In this document: positions 23,128 to 31,469 of the stretch, piece after piece
Layout of the letters: each line of letters opens with the position of its first letter
How positions within the stretch are numbered: position 1 is the first letter of the stretch
Origin: Nocardioides sp. SLBN-35
Lineage (GTDB): Bacteria > Actinomycetota > Actinomycetes > Propionibacteriales > Nocardioidaceae
Assembly (NCBI RefSeq): GCF_006715725.1
Contig: NZ_VFNU01000001.1
Coordinates: 4,092,001-4,156,000 of the forward strand
Direction: 5' to 3'
Length of the DNA stretch: 64,000 nt
Program-made: the position numbers and the translations under genes
The notes under the pieces: model-generated
What the model was told of the DNA's origin: nothing
Databases searched by the model: none
What the model saw: the letters and a program-made list of their open reading frames with translations, nothing else

Positions 23128-25029
23128 ATGCGTACCCAGCTTCTCGGACTCACCACCGCAGCACTCGCCGTCGGCACCCTGACCCTCGGTCTCGCCACCC
23201 CGGCCGATGCCGACGCGTGGAAGACCTCGACGAAGGTCCCCTTCCCCAACGGGGCGATGACCGACGTCGACGTGGTGTCGACCGGCGACGGCGACGCCGT
23301 CGCGGCCGCCATCATCGACGGCGCGGTCCACGCCTACACGGCCACCGATGGCGTCTGGTCCGGGCATGCCGTCGTCCGCAGCGACGTCGACGCGACGAAG
23401 CTCGTCCTGGCCAGCAACGGCCAGGGCGCCGCTGCCGTCGGCTGGGTCGAGAACGTCGGCGGCGTCGATCGCCTGCGGGTCAGCCGACAGGTCGGTCCGG
23501 CGAGCTGGACCGGGCTGAACCTGATGACGCCGTCCGGCACCGAAGTCGTCGGGCAGCCGCAGCTCGGGGTCGCCGGCGACGGACTGGTCATTGCGGCCGC
23601 GACGGTCGACGGCGAGAACATCGACAACAAGCTGCTCGTGACGGAGTGGCCGCAAGGTGCCGGCCCGGGAGCACCGAAGACGCTCTCCGAGAGCGATGCC
23701 TGGAACCCTGCCCTGGACGTGAACTCCAAGGGTGAGGCGCTGATCGCCTACAACTACACCGGCCTGATCAACGACGTGATGACGGTGAGCCGCCGTACGC
23801 CCGGTCAGGGCTGGAACCTCGGCGACAGCACCTCCAACTCCGGCAACATCGCCTCGGCTGCCGACGTCGCGATCAGCGAGAACGGCAAGGGCCAGGTCAT
23901 CTACTCGGTGGTGTCCAACGCCTACTACCGGGCCGAGACCAGCCCGGTCCTCGCCGACGGTACGGCGCTGCCCGGTCATCTCGTCTCCCTCGACGAGGAC
24001 TTCGCATCGGAGCCGAGCGTCGACATCGACGACGAGGGGAAGGCACTGTTCGCCTACGTCGTTACGAAGGACGGCACGAAGTCGATCCGCTACGCCAGCG
24101 CGGCTGACGGCGCCTACCCGGGCACCCCGGCGACGCTCACCGGAACTCTCCCTGACGCCCAGCGGCCGATCGCCCTCGCCGGCGAGGGCGGCCTGCGCGC
24201 CATCCAGCACAGCGGCAACAGCCGAGTGGTGACGCACTACCGCACGTCCCAGGTCCAGCCGTTCGCACCGGTCAGCACCGAGCAGGGCTACCTGCCGGAC
24301 ACCGCCGCCGACGTCGACGCGGGAGGCAACCTGGTCACGATCGGCCTCAAGCCGCTCGAGGGCGCGTTCGCCCGCTTCCTCGACGCCGGCAGTCCGGCGG
24401 TCACGCTCAGCCAGCCCGGTGCCGCCACCACGATGTCCACGTCGATTCCGTTGGCGTGGTCGGTCACCGACTCCCTCTCCGGCCTGCAGCCCGGGACCGA
24501 CATCTACGCGACCGCGGCCGCCTGGAACCAGGCGCAGCACGGCGCTCCGGCGGTCGTGATCGACAACGCCCCGGGCACCTCGGCCGCCTTCCCGGCCGTT
24601 CTCGGCACCAGCTACTGCTTCCAGGCCCGGGCCACCGACACCTCCGGCAACGCGACGACCACGCCGAAGCGCTGCACCACGGTCCCGCTCGACGACACCG
24701 CCCTGAGCGGCAAGAAGTGGAAGCGGATCGCCAAGGCCGGCGCGTTCAACAACACCGCCACCGTCACCCAGAAGAAGGGCCGCAAGCTCACCCTCTCCGG
24801 CGTCCAGGCGCGCCACCTCTCGCTCCTGCTCACCAAGGCGAAGAAGGGCGGCAAGGTCAAGGTCCTCTGGAACGGCCACCTGGTCAAGAAGGTCAGCCTC
24901 AAGGGCACCGGCCAGGTCACCGTCCCGGTCCTCGACCTCGGCAGCGTCCAGGCCGGCACCCTCAAGATCAAGGTCGTCAGCAAGAACGGCCGCAAGGTCA
25001 CCCTCGACGGCATCGTCGTCGCCAAGTAG
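23128..25029 (+). CDS. Secreted propeller-like repeat protein with basic C-terminal domain, paralogue 1
   Basis: 633 residues. Signal peptide MRTQLLGLTTAALAVGTLTL, cleavage near ADADA. Residues about 30-420 contain six or more repeats with 'DVNSKGEALIAY', 'DIDDEGKALFAY', 'AISENGKGQVIY' motifs, suggesting a beta-propeller. An Ig-like region follows (SIPLAWSVTDSLSGL, one Cys pair CFQA/RCTT). The last 115 residues are Lys-rich (KKWKRIAKAGAFNNTAT onward) and nearly identical to the neighbour. No TM or LPXTG motif, so it is secreted or held through its basic domain. Function unknown; not a family I can name. Confidence 0.82.
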   Translation: MRTQLLGLTTAALAVGTLTLGLATPADADAWKTSTKVPFPNGAMTDVDVVSTGDGDAVAAAIIDGAVHAYTATDGVWSGHAVVRSDVDATKLVLASNGQGAAAVGWVENVGGVDRLRVSRQVGPASWTGLNLMTPSGTEVVGQPQLGVAGDGLVIAAATVDGENIDNKLLVTEWPQGAGPGAPKTLSESDAWNPALDVNSKGEALIAYNYTGLINDVMTVSRRTPGQGWNLGDSTSNSGNIASAADVAISENGKGQVIYSVVSNAYYRAETSPVLADGTALPGHLVSLDEDFASEPSVDIDDEGKALFAYVVTKDGTKSIRYASAADGAYPGTPATLTGTLPDAQRPIALAGEGGLRAIQHSGNSRVVTHYRTSQVQPFAPVSTEQGYLPDTAADVDAGGNLVTIGLKPLEGAFARFLDAGSPAVTLSQPGAATTMSTSIPLAWSVTDSLSGLQPGTDIYATAAAWNQAQHGAPAVVIDNAPGTSAAFPAVLGTSYCFQARATDTSGNATTTPKRCTTVPLDDTALSGKKWKRIAKAGAFNNTATVTQKKGRKLTLSGVQARHLSLLLTKAKKGGKVKVLWNGHLVKKVSLKGTGQVTVPVLDLGSVQAGTLKIKVVSKNGRKVTLDGIVVAK

Positions 25030-25053
25030 CTCCACCTTCCGCCCCGAGGGGCG

Positions 25054-25088
25054 ACGAACCGCCGGTCCGTGGGGGGCCGGCGGTTCGT
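25054..25088. terminator. Terminator hairpin after paralogue 1
   Basis: ACGAACCGCCGG (25054-25065) pairs with its complement at 25077-25088. The same hairpin with near-identical flanks (GCCCCGAGG upstream) follows paralogue 2, so it was part of the duplicated unit. Confidence 0.8.
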
Positions 25089-25127
25089 GTCATCTCCGGC
25101 GACGACAGTCCCGCCCGAGAACTCGCC

Positions 25128-25169
25128 GGAAAACCTGCAAGGTCTCGCCCGCCGCCTGCTCCTACTCCC
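25128..25169 (+). promoter_or_regulatory. Conserved upstream block, copy 2
   Basis: Counterpart of 23037-23077: GGAAAA-CCTGCAAGGTC and CTGCTCCTACTCCC at almost the same spacing, about 45 nt before the start of paralogue 2. No poly-C tract follows here. Confidence 0.5.
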
Positions 25170-25214
25170 AACGCACCACGAACCGGGCCCGCCCGCCACT
25201 CACAGGAGAAGACC

Positions 25215-27155
25215 ATGAACACCACGAAGAGCACCTCGATCCGCACGCGGATCCTCGGCCTGACGACCGCGGCCATCGCCGTCGGCACCCTCGGCCTCAC
25301 CGGAAGCCCCGCCCAGGCAGTGGGCGGCATCGACAGCGGCAACATCAGCAACTTCGGCGACGTTCCGAGCTCGGTCGACGTCGTGGCCTTCGGCTCCGGT
25401 GACGCGCTCGCCGCGTGGACCCGGCCGGTCGTCGGCGGCACCAAGGTGTACGCCGCCGTCGCCAACGACGGTGTCTGGGGCCCGCCGAAGCAGGTGACGG
25501 CCGCACCGGTCACCGACGCCCACGACGCCCACGCCGTCGCCAACGACAACGGCGACCTCGCCGTCGTGTGGAACCAGACGACCGGCGGCGAACAGAAGGT
25601 GCGCGCGTCGCGCTACCTCCCCAATGGCACCTGGGACGGCTCCACGCTGCTCAGCGCGAGCACCGACATCACGACGATCGACTCCATCGACGCCGGGATG
25701 GACGCGACCGGACGCGTGCACGCCGCCTTCGACACCGAGCACAGCGGCGCGGACCGGATCCAGACCTCGGTGTGGGCCAAGGGCGGCACCCCTGTCGTCG
25801 ACAACTTCGGCTACCACACCTTCGACCCGTCGCTCGACGTGAACCCGGCGGGTGACGTCCTGCTGTCGTACTACGACAACGAGAGCGGCGAGGACACGAT
25901 CATGGTCACCCGGCGCAACGCAGCGGTGGGCTGGCTCGGCCCGAAGCCGATCGTCTGGCTCGGCGACACCCAGAACGAGACCGAGGCGGAGCTGGCCGAC
26001 GACGGGAGCGGAGCCGTGATGTTCGGCGGCATCGAGGCCGCCAAGACCCGGGCCCTGGTGGTCCGGGTCAGCCCCAACGGCACGCTCGGCAACGTCGAGC
26101 TGGTCTCCCCGACCGGCGTCGGCACGTCGTACCGCGACCTGGCGGTCAGCCCGAACGGCACCCTGCAGGCCACCTGGACCGCCTTCGAGAACGGGAACAC
26201 CTACGTGATCCGCGCCGCCGTGGCCAAGCCCGGCCAGGGCTTCGGCACCGCCGCCATCGCCGAGCCCAAGACGATCACCAGCCAGGCACACGTGAGCCTG
26301 GTCTCCGACGGTGCCGACCAGGTCGTCGTCCACAACGACGCCGACCAGCTCACGGTGCGCCACCACACCAACCCGGTGCTCCCGTGGGGCCAGTACGACG
26401 CCGGCGCCGCCAACGGCTCGTTCGCCGCCGACATGGACCGCGAGGGCAACGCTGTCGCCGTCGGAATCGTCTCGAACGGCTTCAACTCCTACGTCCAGGC
26501 CGACTTCCTCGACGTCGCCGGCCCCATCGCCACGATCACCGCCCCCGGCGGACCGGTCAGCGCGCCGGGCTTCGACGTCGCCTGGAACGTCACCGACTCC
26601 CTCTCGGGTGTCAAGAGCACCGACGTCATGGTCCGCTCCGCGGCCTGGAACACCGGCTTCGGAGCCCAGCAGGTGATCGCCAACAACGTCACCACCACCT
26701 CCCAGCCCTTCGCCGGCGCCTTCGGCAGCACCTACTGCTTCCAGGCCCAGGGCACCGACAAGGCGGGCAACCTCGGCTTCCGCTCCACCGAGCGCTGCAC
26801 CACCGTCCCGCTCGACGACACCGCCCTGAGCGGCAAGAAGTGGAAGCGCATCGCCAAGGCCGGCGCCTTCAACAACACCGCCACCATCACCAAGAAGAAG
26901 AACCGCAAGCTGACGCTCGCCGGCGTCCAGGCCCGTCACGTCGACCTGATCGTCGCGAAGGCCAAGAAGGGCGGCAAGGTCAAGGTCTACTGGAACGGCA
27001 CCGTCGTCAAGACCATCAACCTCAAGGGCAAGGCCGGCCAGGTCACCGTCCCGGTCCTCGACCTCGGCAGCGTCCAGACCGGCACTCTCAAGATCAAGGT
27101 CGTCAGCAAGGACGGCCGCAAGGTCACCGTCGACGGCATCGTCGCCGCCAAGTAG
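25215..27155 (+). CDS. Secreted propeller-like repeat protein with basic C-terminal domain, paralogue 2
   Basis: 646 residues from the ATG at 25215 with AGGAG 6 nt upstream. Same architecture as the preceding gene: signal peptide (RILGLTTAAIAVGTLGLTG, cleavage near AQA), repeats with 'DVNPAGDVLLSYYD', 'ELADDGSGAVMFG', 'DMDREGNAVAVG' motifs, an Ig-like region with a Cys pair, and a Lys-rich C-terminal domain starting VPLDDTALSGKKWKRIAKAG that is nearly the same in both. N-terminal halves have diverged much more than C-terminal ones. Function unknown. A clear tandem duplication. Confidence 0.82.
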   Translation: MNTTKSTSIRTRILGLTTAAIAVGTLGLTGSPAQAVGGIDSGNISNFGDVPSSVDVVAFGSGDALAAWTRPVVGGTKVYAAVANDGVWGPPKQVTAAPVTDAHDAHAVANDNGDLAVVWNQTTGGEQKVRASRYLPNGTWDGSTLLSASTDITTIDSIDAGMDATGRVHAAFDTEHSGADRIQTSVWAKGGTPVVDNFGYHTFDPSLDVNPAGDVLLSYYDNESGEDTIMVTRRNAAVGWLGPKPIVWLGDTQNETEAELADDGSGAVMFGGIEAAKTRALVVRVSPNGTLGNVELVSPTGVGTSYRDLAVSPNGTLQATWTAFENGNTYVIRAAVAKPGQGFGTAAIAEPKTITSQAHVSLVSDGADQVVVHNDADQLTVRHHTNPVLPWGQYDAGAANGSFAADMDREGNAVAVGIVSNGFNSYVQADFLDVAGPIATITAPGGPVSAPGFDVAWNVTDSLSGVKSTDVMVRSAAWNTGFGAQQVIANNVTTTSQPFAGAFGSTYCFQAQGTDKAGNLGFRSTERCTTVPLDDTALSGKKWKRIAKAGAFNNTATITKKKNRKLTLAGVQARHVDLIVAKAKKGGKVKVYWNGTVVKTINLKGKAGQVTVPVLDLGSVQTGTLKIKVVSKDGRKVTVDGIVAAK

Positions 27156-27189
27156 TCCAGGTAGTCCAGACAGTCCAGGCAGTCCACCA
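27154..27189 (+). repeat. 9-bp tandem repeat (AGTCCAGGn x4)
   Basis: Four units of AGTCCAGGT/AGTCCAGAC/AGTCCAGGC/AGTCCACCA starting inside the stop codon of paralogue 2 and ending before its terminator. It is absent after paralogue 1. Confidence 0.85.
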
Positions 27190-27204
27190 CGCCCCGAGGG
27201 GGCG

Positions 27205-27239
27205 ACGAACCGCCGGCCCGTGGGGGGCCGGCGGTTCGT
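27205..27239. terminator. Terminator hairpin after paralogue 2
   Basis: 15-bp stem (27205-27219 with 27225-27239) with a 5-nt loop. Near-identical to the hairpin at 25054. It ends about 33 bp before the next gene, so that gene's promoter overlaps or abuts it. Confidence 0.8.
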
Positions 27240-27259
27240 CGCTTTCCACCGAGACGTCC

Positions 27260-27265
27260 TACCTT
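27260..27265 (+). promoter_or_regulatory. -10 element of the EamA exporter (leaderless)
   Basis: TACCTT, 6 nt before the GTG at 27272, with no ribosome binding site between. Confidence 0.45.
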
Positions 27266-27271
27266 CTGCGG

Positions 27272-28150
27272 GTGACCACACCCCGCCACGGCCCGCCCCT
27301 CGGGGTGGCGATCGGGCTGGTCCTGCTCGGGATCGGCTCGGTCCAGCTCGGTGCCGGCTTCGCGAAGCTGCTCTTCGACGACATCGCTCCCAACGGCGTG
27401 GTGTGGCTGCGGCTGGCGACCAGCTCGCTGGTGCTGATGCTGTGGGCGCGGCCCCGGCTGCGTGGTCGCAGCCGCGAGGACTGGCTGGTCGCGGCGCGGT
27501 ACGGCGCCTGCCTCGGCGCGATGAACTGGGGCATCTACCAGTCGTTCTCGCGGATCCCGATCGGCGTCGCGGTCACCATCGAGTTCATCGGCCCGCTGGT
27601 CCTCGCGGCGGTCGGCTTCCGGCGTCCCCGCGACCTGGGCTGGGTGGTCCTGGCCGGGCTCGGGGTGCTGCTGCTGGGCTTCGAGCGCGGGCACCTCGAC
27701 CCCCTCGGCATCCTGTACGCCGTCCTCGCCGGGGCGGCGTGGTCCGGCTACATCCTCTCCAGTGCGGCCACCGGCCGGCGGTGGGAGGGCATCGACGGGC
27801 TGGCGCTCGCCAGCCTGGTCGCCGTGGCCCTGCTGACCCCGCTGCTGCTGACCGTGGACACCGCCGACCTGGCCGACCAGCGGGTGCTGCTGCTCGGCGC
27901 CGCCGTCGGCCTGCTCAGCTCGGTGGTGCCCTACAGCGCCGAGCTGGCGGCGCTGCGGACCCTGCCCGCGGCGACGTTCGGGGTGCTGATGAGCCTCGAG
28001 CCGGCGGCCGCGGCTCTGGCCGGCCTGGCCGTCGTCGGCGAGTCGTTGGCACCCGTCCAGTGGGCGGCGATCGGCTGTGTGGTGGTCGCCAGCGTGGGCG
28101 CCACGCGGGCGACCCGGGCCGAGGTTCACCCAGATGTCACTCCGACGTGA
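27272..28150 (+). CDS. EamA/DMT-superfamily exporter (RhtA-like)
   Basis: 292 residues from the GTG at 27272, about ten hydrophobic helices in two EamA repeats. The features match the RhtA group of small-molecule exporters: SVQLGAGFAKLLFDDIAPNGVVWLR in helix 1-2, NWGIYQSFSRIPIGVAVTIEFIGPL in the first repeat, VVPYSAELAALRTLPAATFGVLMSLEPAAAAL in the second. E. coli RhtA exports threonine and homoserine; here the substrate is unproven. It lies downstream of the secreted paralogues but behind their terminator. Confidence 0.9.
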   Translation: MTTPRHGPPLGVAIGLVLLGIGSVQLGAGFAKLLFDDIAPNGVVWLRLATSSLVLMLWARPRLRGRSREDWLVAARYGACLGAMNWGIYQSFSRIPIGVAVTIEFIGPLVLAAVGFRRPRDLGWVVLAGLGVLLLGFERGHLDPLGILYAVLAGAAWSGYILSSAATGRRWEGIDGLALASLVAVALLTPLLLTVDTADLADQRVLLLGAAVGLLSSVVPYSAELAALRTLPAATFGVLMSLEPAAAALAGLAVVGESLAPVQWAAIGCVVVASVGATRATRAEVHPDVTPT

Positions 28151-28216
28151 CCTGGGGCGCCCACGCCGGTCGTAGTGTCGGTACTCCGCCCTCCCCCATC
28201 CGGAGCCGACACCCCC

Positions 28217-28420
28217 ATGTCACTGCCTGAGTCCGTGTCCCGTCTCGCCCACACCTGGTCCGTCGCACTCCAGCAGCGGGCCCGCCGCAACGCCATGATC
28301 GCGCTCACCGCGTGCACCCAGCGCCGCGCCGAGCGCGAGGACGTCGAGGCCTTCCTCGCCGCCCGAGCAGACGCCCGTCGTACCCCTGTGATCGAGGGCA
28401 CCGTCTCGCTGCACGCCTGA
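28217..28420 (+). CDS. Small protein of unknown function (67 aa)
   Basis: 67 residues from the ATG at 28217; mostly predicted helix with Arg-rich segments (QQRARRNAMIALTACTQRRAEREDVEAFLAARADARR) and a short C-terminal strand (TPVIEGTVSLHA). No known domain recognised. No strong Shine-Dalgarno is seen. The third-position GC bias and position between two well-supported genes with no overlap favour a real gene, but it could be spurious. Confidence 0.5.
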   Translation: MSLPESVSRLAHTWSVALQQRARRNAMIALTACTQRRAEREDVEAFLAARADARRTPVIEGTVSLHA

Positions 28421-28448
28421 CGTTCACTCCCCACGGCCCGGGGTCCGG

Positions 28449-28454
28449 CAGAAT
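28449..28454 (+). promoter_or_regulatory. -10-like element of the alpha/beta hydrolase (leaderless)
   Basis: CAGAAT, 7 nt before the ATG at 28462. Matches NANNNT rather than TANNNT, so weaker than the other examples; there is no ribosome binding site. Confidence 0.4.
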
Positions 28455-28461
28455 CGACGCC

Positions 28462-29397
28462 ATGTCGACCTCCGCTCCCCGGCCCGGACAGCGCGTCCGG
28501 TCCGCGTCGATCGCCTTCCGCGACATCCTGTCCGACGACGGGACCCATGTCCGTGCCTGGACGAACGACCCCGACGGCGAGATCGACGGGCCCACCGTCG
28601 TGCTCTGCAACGGACTGGGCACGAACCCGTACCTGTGGCCGTGGCTGCTCGAGCCCGACTGCGGCGTACGCGTGGTGTCGTGGAACCACCGCGGCGTCGG
28701 CGGCTCGGAGCGCCCGGCCGACCCGAAGCACGTCGAGATCGAGCACTTCGTGCAGGACGGCCTGTCCGTCATGGACCACTTCGGCATCGACAGCGCGGTC
28801 CTGATGGGCTGGTCGATGGGCGTCAACACCGCCTTCGAGATGACCTACCGCCATCCCGAGCGGGTGCGCGGCATCTTCGCGATGTGCGGCGTCCCGGGCG
28901 ACACCTTCGCCACCATGCTCGGCCCGCTGCACCTGCCGCGGCTGGTCGCCCGCGCGGTCACCGTCAACGCCTGCCGCGTGGCGCAGTACGCCGGCCGGGC
29001 GGTCAACCCGCTGGTCCGGCACCTCCCGATCAACGCGAGCACGGTCCGGCTGCTCGGCCGGACCGGGTTCATGTTCCCGGTCGCCGACCCCGAGGCGGCC
29101 GCGATCGGCCTGCAGGAGTTCGCAACGACCCCGGTCGACTGGTACGCCCACCTGGCGATCAGCACCTCGAAGCACCCGCGGGTGCGGCTGAGCCAGATCA
29201 CCGTGCCGACGATGTTCGTCTCGGCGACCTGGGACATCCTGGCCGGCGCCCGCGACATGGCCAGCGCCTCCCGACGACTCAGCGAGACCGGCAAGGACAG
29301 CACCTACGTCGAGCTGCGCGGCTCCCACTTCGTCCAGCTCGAGCAGCCCGAGCGGGTCCACGGCCTGCTGCTGGAGTTCCTGGAGCAGCTGTCGTGA
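28462..29397 (+). CDS. Alpha/beta-fold hydrolase
   Basis: 311 residues. Nucleophile elbow GWSMG with Ser118; oxyanion region LCNGLGTNPYLW and WNHRGVGGSERP; the acid is probably the Asp in SATWDILAG (about 258) and the His in RGSHFVQLEQPERV (about 290). This spacing fits haloperoxidase/epoxide-hydrolase-like esterases, substrate unknown. Its stop overlaps the start of the sugar dehydrogenase lipoprotein by 4 bp (GTGA), so the two are translationally coupled. Confidence 0.92.
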   Translation: MSTSAPRPGQRVRSASIAFRDILSDDGTHVRAWTNDPDGEIDGPTVVLCNGLGTNPYLWPWLLEPDCGVRVVSWNHRGVGGSERPADPKHVEIEHFVQDGLSVMDHFGIDSAVLMGWSMGVNTAFEMTYRHPERVRGIFAMCGVPGDTFATMLGPLHLPRLVARAVTVNACRVAQYAGRAVNPLVRHLPINASTVRLLGRTGFMFPVADPEAAAIGLQEFATTPVDWYAHLAISTSKHPRVRLSQITVPTMFVSATWDILAGARDMASASRRLSETGKDSTYVELRGSHFVQLEQPERVHGLLLEFLEQLS

Positions 29398-30572
29398 GGC
29401 GCCGCTCCCGCGCCGCGGCCGGGCTCGCCGTACTCGCCCTCGTCGCGGCCGGCTGCGGCCAGGGCGGCAACGTGAGCGAGGTCGAGGTGATGGGCACCGC
29501 GACCGCAGCACCCACCGGCTCGGTCATCGACGGCAAGGTCATCTTCACGATCGACGGCGTCCCGGACGTCGTCGCCACCGTCGCCAGCGGGCTGGCGACG
29601 CCGTGGGGCATCGACTTCCTGCCTGACGGCCGCGCCGTGGTCACCGAGCGCGACAGCGGCCGGGTCCTGGTCATCACCCCACCACAGGTCGGCGGCAACG
29701 GCGCGACCACGAAGGAGGAGGGCAAGGTCGTCGAGGTCGGCACCATCCCCGAGACGGCGCCCGGCGGCGAGGCCGGCCTGCTCGGCGTGGCCGTCTCCCC
29801 CGCCTTCGCCTCCGACGGGCTCGTCTACTTCTACGTCTGCACCGACGACGACAACCGGGTCGTGCGCGCGAAGCTGACCGGTGACCGGCTGGGTGCGGTC
29901 GAGCCGGTCCTGACCGGTATCCCCAACGGGCGCATCCACGACGGCGGCCGGATCGCGTTCGGCCCCGACGGCTACCTGTACGTCGCCACCGGCGAGACCG
30001 GCGACGACCAGCTCGCCCGCGACAAGTCGTCGTACGCCGGCAAGATCCTGCGGATCAGCGCCGACGGCGTGCCCGCTCCCGGCAACCCGTTCGGCGACGC
30101 GGTGTGGTCGTGGGGCCACCGCAACGTCCAGGGCCTCGCCTGGGACGACAAGGGCCTGCTGTGGGCCTCCGAGTTCGGCCAGGACAAGGCCGACGAGCTC
30201 AACCGGATCGTGCCCGGCGAGGACTACGGCTGGCCGGTCGTCGAAGGCACCGGCGGACCCGCGAAGTACACCCAGCCGCTGCTGACCTGGTCCCCCGACG
30301 AGGCCTCCCCCTCCGGGCTCGCCTATGCCGGCGGCTACCTGTGGATGGCCGCGCTGAACGGTGAGCGGCTGTGGCGGATCAAGGTCGCCGACGGCCAGGT
30401 GAGCGACCCGGCGGCGTACTTCGCCGGGGAGAAGGGCGCGCCCGGCGAGTACGGCCGGCTGCGGACCGTGGCCCGGGCCCCCGACGGGCGGCTGTGGCTG
30501 AGCACGAGCAACAAGGACGGCCGCGGCACCCCCGGCGACCAGGACGACCGGATCCTGCTCATCGAGCCCTGA
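29394..30572 (+). CDS. PQQ-dependent sugar dehydrogenase-like lipoprotein (glucose/sorbosone dehydrogenase family)
   Basis: 392 residues from a GTG overlapping the hydrolase stop. Type II signal peptide with lipobox VAAGC (Cys about 20), so a membrane-anchored extracytoplasmic lipoprotein. The GSDH domain is a six-blade propeller with diagnostic motifs: LATPWGIDFLPDGRAVVTERDSGRV, IHDGGRIAFGPDGYLYVATGETGD, YAGKILRISADG, WSWGHRNVQGLAWD, EFGQDKADELNRIVPGEDYGWP. Members oxidise aldose sugars using PQQ in the periplasm or cell surface. Whether this host makes PQQ cannot be judged here. Confidence 0.92.
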   Translation: MRRRSRAAAGLAVLALVAAGCGQGGNVSEVEVMGTATAAPTGSVIDGKVIFTIDGVPDVVATVASGLATPWGIDFLPDGRAVVTERDSGRVLVITPPQVGGNGATTKEEGKVVEVGTIPETAPGGEAGLLGVAVSPAFASDGLVYFYVCTDDDNRVVRAKLTGDRLGAVEPVLTGIPNGRIHDGGRIAFGPDGYLYVATGETGDDQLARDKSSYAGKILRISADGVPAPGNPFGDAVWSWGHRNVQGLAWDDKGLLWASEFGQDKADELNRIVPGEDYGWPVVEGTGGPAKYTQPLLTWSPDEASPSGLAYAGGYLWMAALNGERLWRIKVADGQVSDPAAYFAGEKGAPGEYGRLRTVARAPDGRLWLSTSNKDGRGTPGDQDDRILLIEP

Positions 30573-30584
30573 GCGCCTCCCCCA

Positions 30585-30661
30585 AACCGTTCGATCGAAC
30601 GGTTCGAGCGGCTTGTTGTAGCACCAGATCCCCCGAACCGTTCGATCGAACGGTTCGGGGG
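30585..30661. terminator. Pair of GATC-centred palindromes between convergent genes
   Basis: Palindrome A (30585-30604, 20 bp) and palindrome B (30630-30661, 32 bp) both contain AACCGTTCGATCGAACGGTT, exact and loopless. A is 12 bp after the sugar dehydrogenase stop, B abuts the ECF S-component stop (30663). The same core occurs twice more at 49081-49168, again between convergent genes. U-less terminators are the likely role. Confidence 0.8.
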
Positions 30662-30662
30662 G

Positions 30663-31469
30663 CTACGGAGCCTCGATGCGCGCCTTGCGAGCCGCGCGCC
30701 GCAGGGTGACCAGCACGGCCGGCCCGAGCAGCACGATCGCGAGCGCGTTGGTGACCGCGCGACCGGTGTCCCAGCCGCCGGTCGAGGTCAGCAGTGTGTA
30801 GACCACGAAGTGGTGCAGGTTCTCGAGCACGCCCGCGCCCGGGACGTAGGAGATCTCGGTCGAGTCCTGGCCCGGCACCTGGATGCCGGCCATGAACGGC
30901 CAGCCCTGCAGGTTCATCAGCAGGCCGTACAGATAGGCCGAGACGATGCCGTACGCCGCCAGCAGGGCGATCTCGGCGCGCCCGCGGACCCGGCGCGGGA
31001 GCAGTCCGGCCCCCATCCCGACCCACGCTGCGACGAGCATCTGGAACGGCAGCCACGGGCCGACGCCGGCGGTCATCAGGGCCGAGGCGAACAGCGAGGT
31101 GCAGCCGAGCACGAACCCGAACCCGGCGCCGAACACCCGGCCGCCGAGGATCAGCAGGAAGAAGACCAGCTCCAGGCCCGCCGTACCGGCGCTGACCAGG
31201 CGGAGCACGGCGTTGACTGCGCTGAGGACACCGAGGACGGCGAGCACCCGGGCGTCCATCCCGCCCTCGCTCATCTCGGCGAGGACGACGCCGAGGATCA
31301 CGGGCAGCAGGAGCAGGAAGAGGAACGGCGGGTCGACCCGTTCGGTGTCGGCCGGTACGTCGAGCAGGAGCGGCCAGGCCAGCATGAGCAGCCCGATGAC
31401 CGAGGTGATCGCCAGCACGACGCCCGAGCGCAGCTGCAGGGGTACGGCGGTCGCGCGGGTCACGCTCAC
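30663..31469 (-). CDS. ECF transporter S component, predicted cobalamin-specific (CbrT-like)
   Basis: 268 residues from a GTG overlapping the ATPase stop (GTGA). About six or seven hydrophobic helices (near 16-38, 47-68, 75-95, 100-125, 135-160, 165-190 and 235-255). The features fit an ECF substrate-binding membrane subunit: GLELVFFLLILGGRVFGAGFGFVLGCTSLFASAL and GVGPWLPFQMLVAAWVGMGAGLL. Specificity is inferred from its operon, which starts with a cobalamin riboswitch and two transcobalamin-like proteins. Last gene of that operon; paired palindromes follow. Confidence 0.85.
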   Translation of the reverse strand: MSVTRATAVPLQLRSGVVLAITSVIGLLMLAWPLLLDVPADTERVDPPFLFLLLLPVILGVVLAEMSEGGMDARVLAVLGVLSAVNAVLRLVSAGTAGLELVFFLLILGGRVFGAGFGFVLGCTSLFASALMTAGVGPWLPFQMLVAAWVGMGAGLLPRRVRGRAEIALLAAYGIVSAYLYGLLMNLQGWPFMAGIQVPGQDSTEISYVPGAGVLENLHHFVVYTLLTSTGGWDTGRAVTNALAIVLLGPAVLVTLRRAARKARIEAP

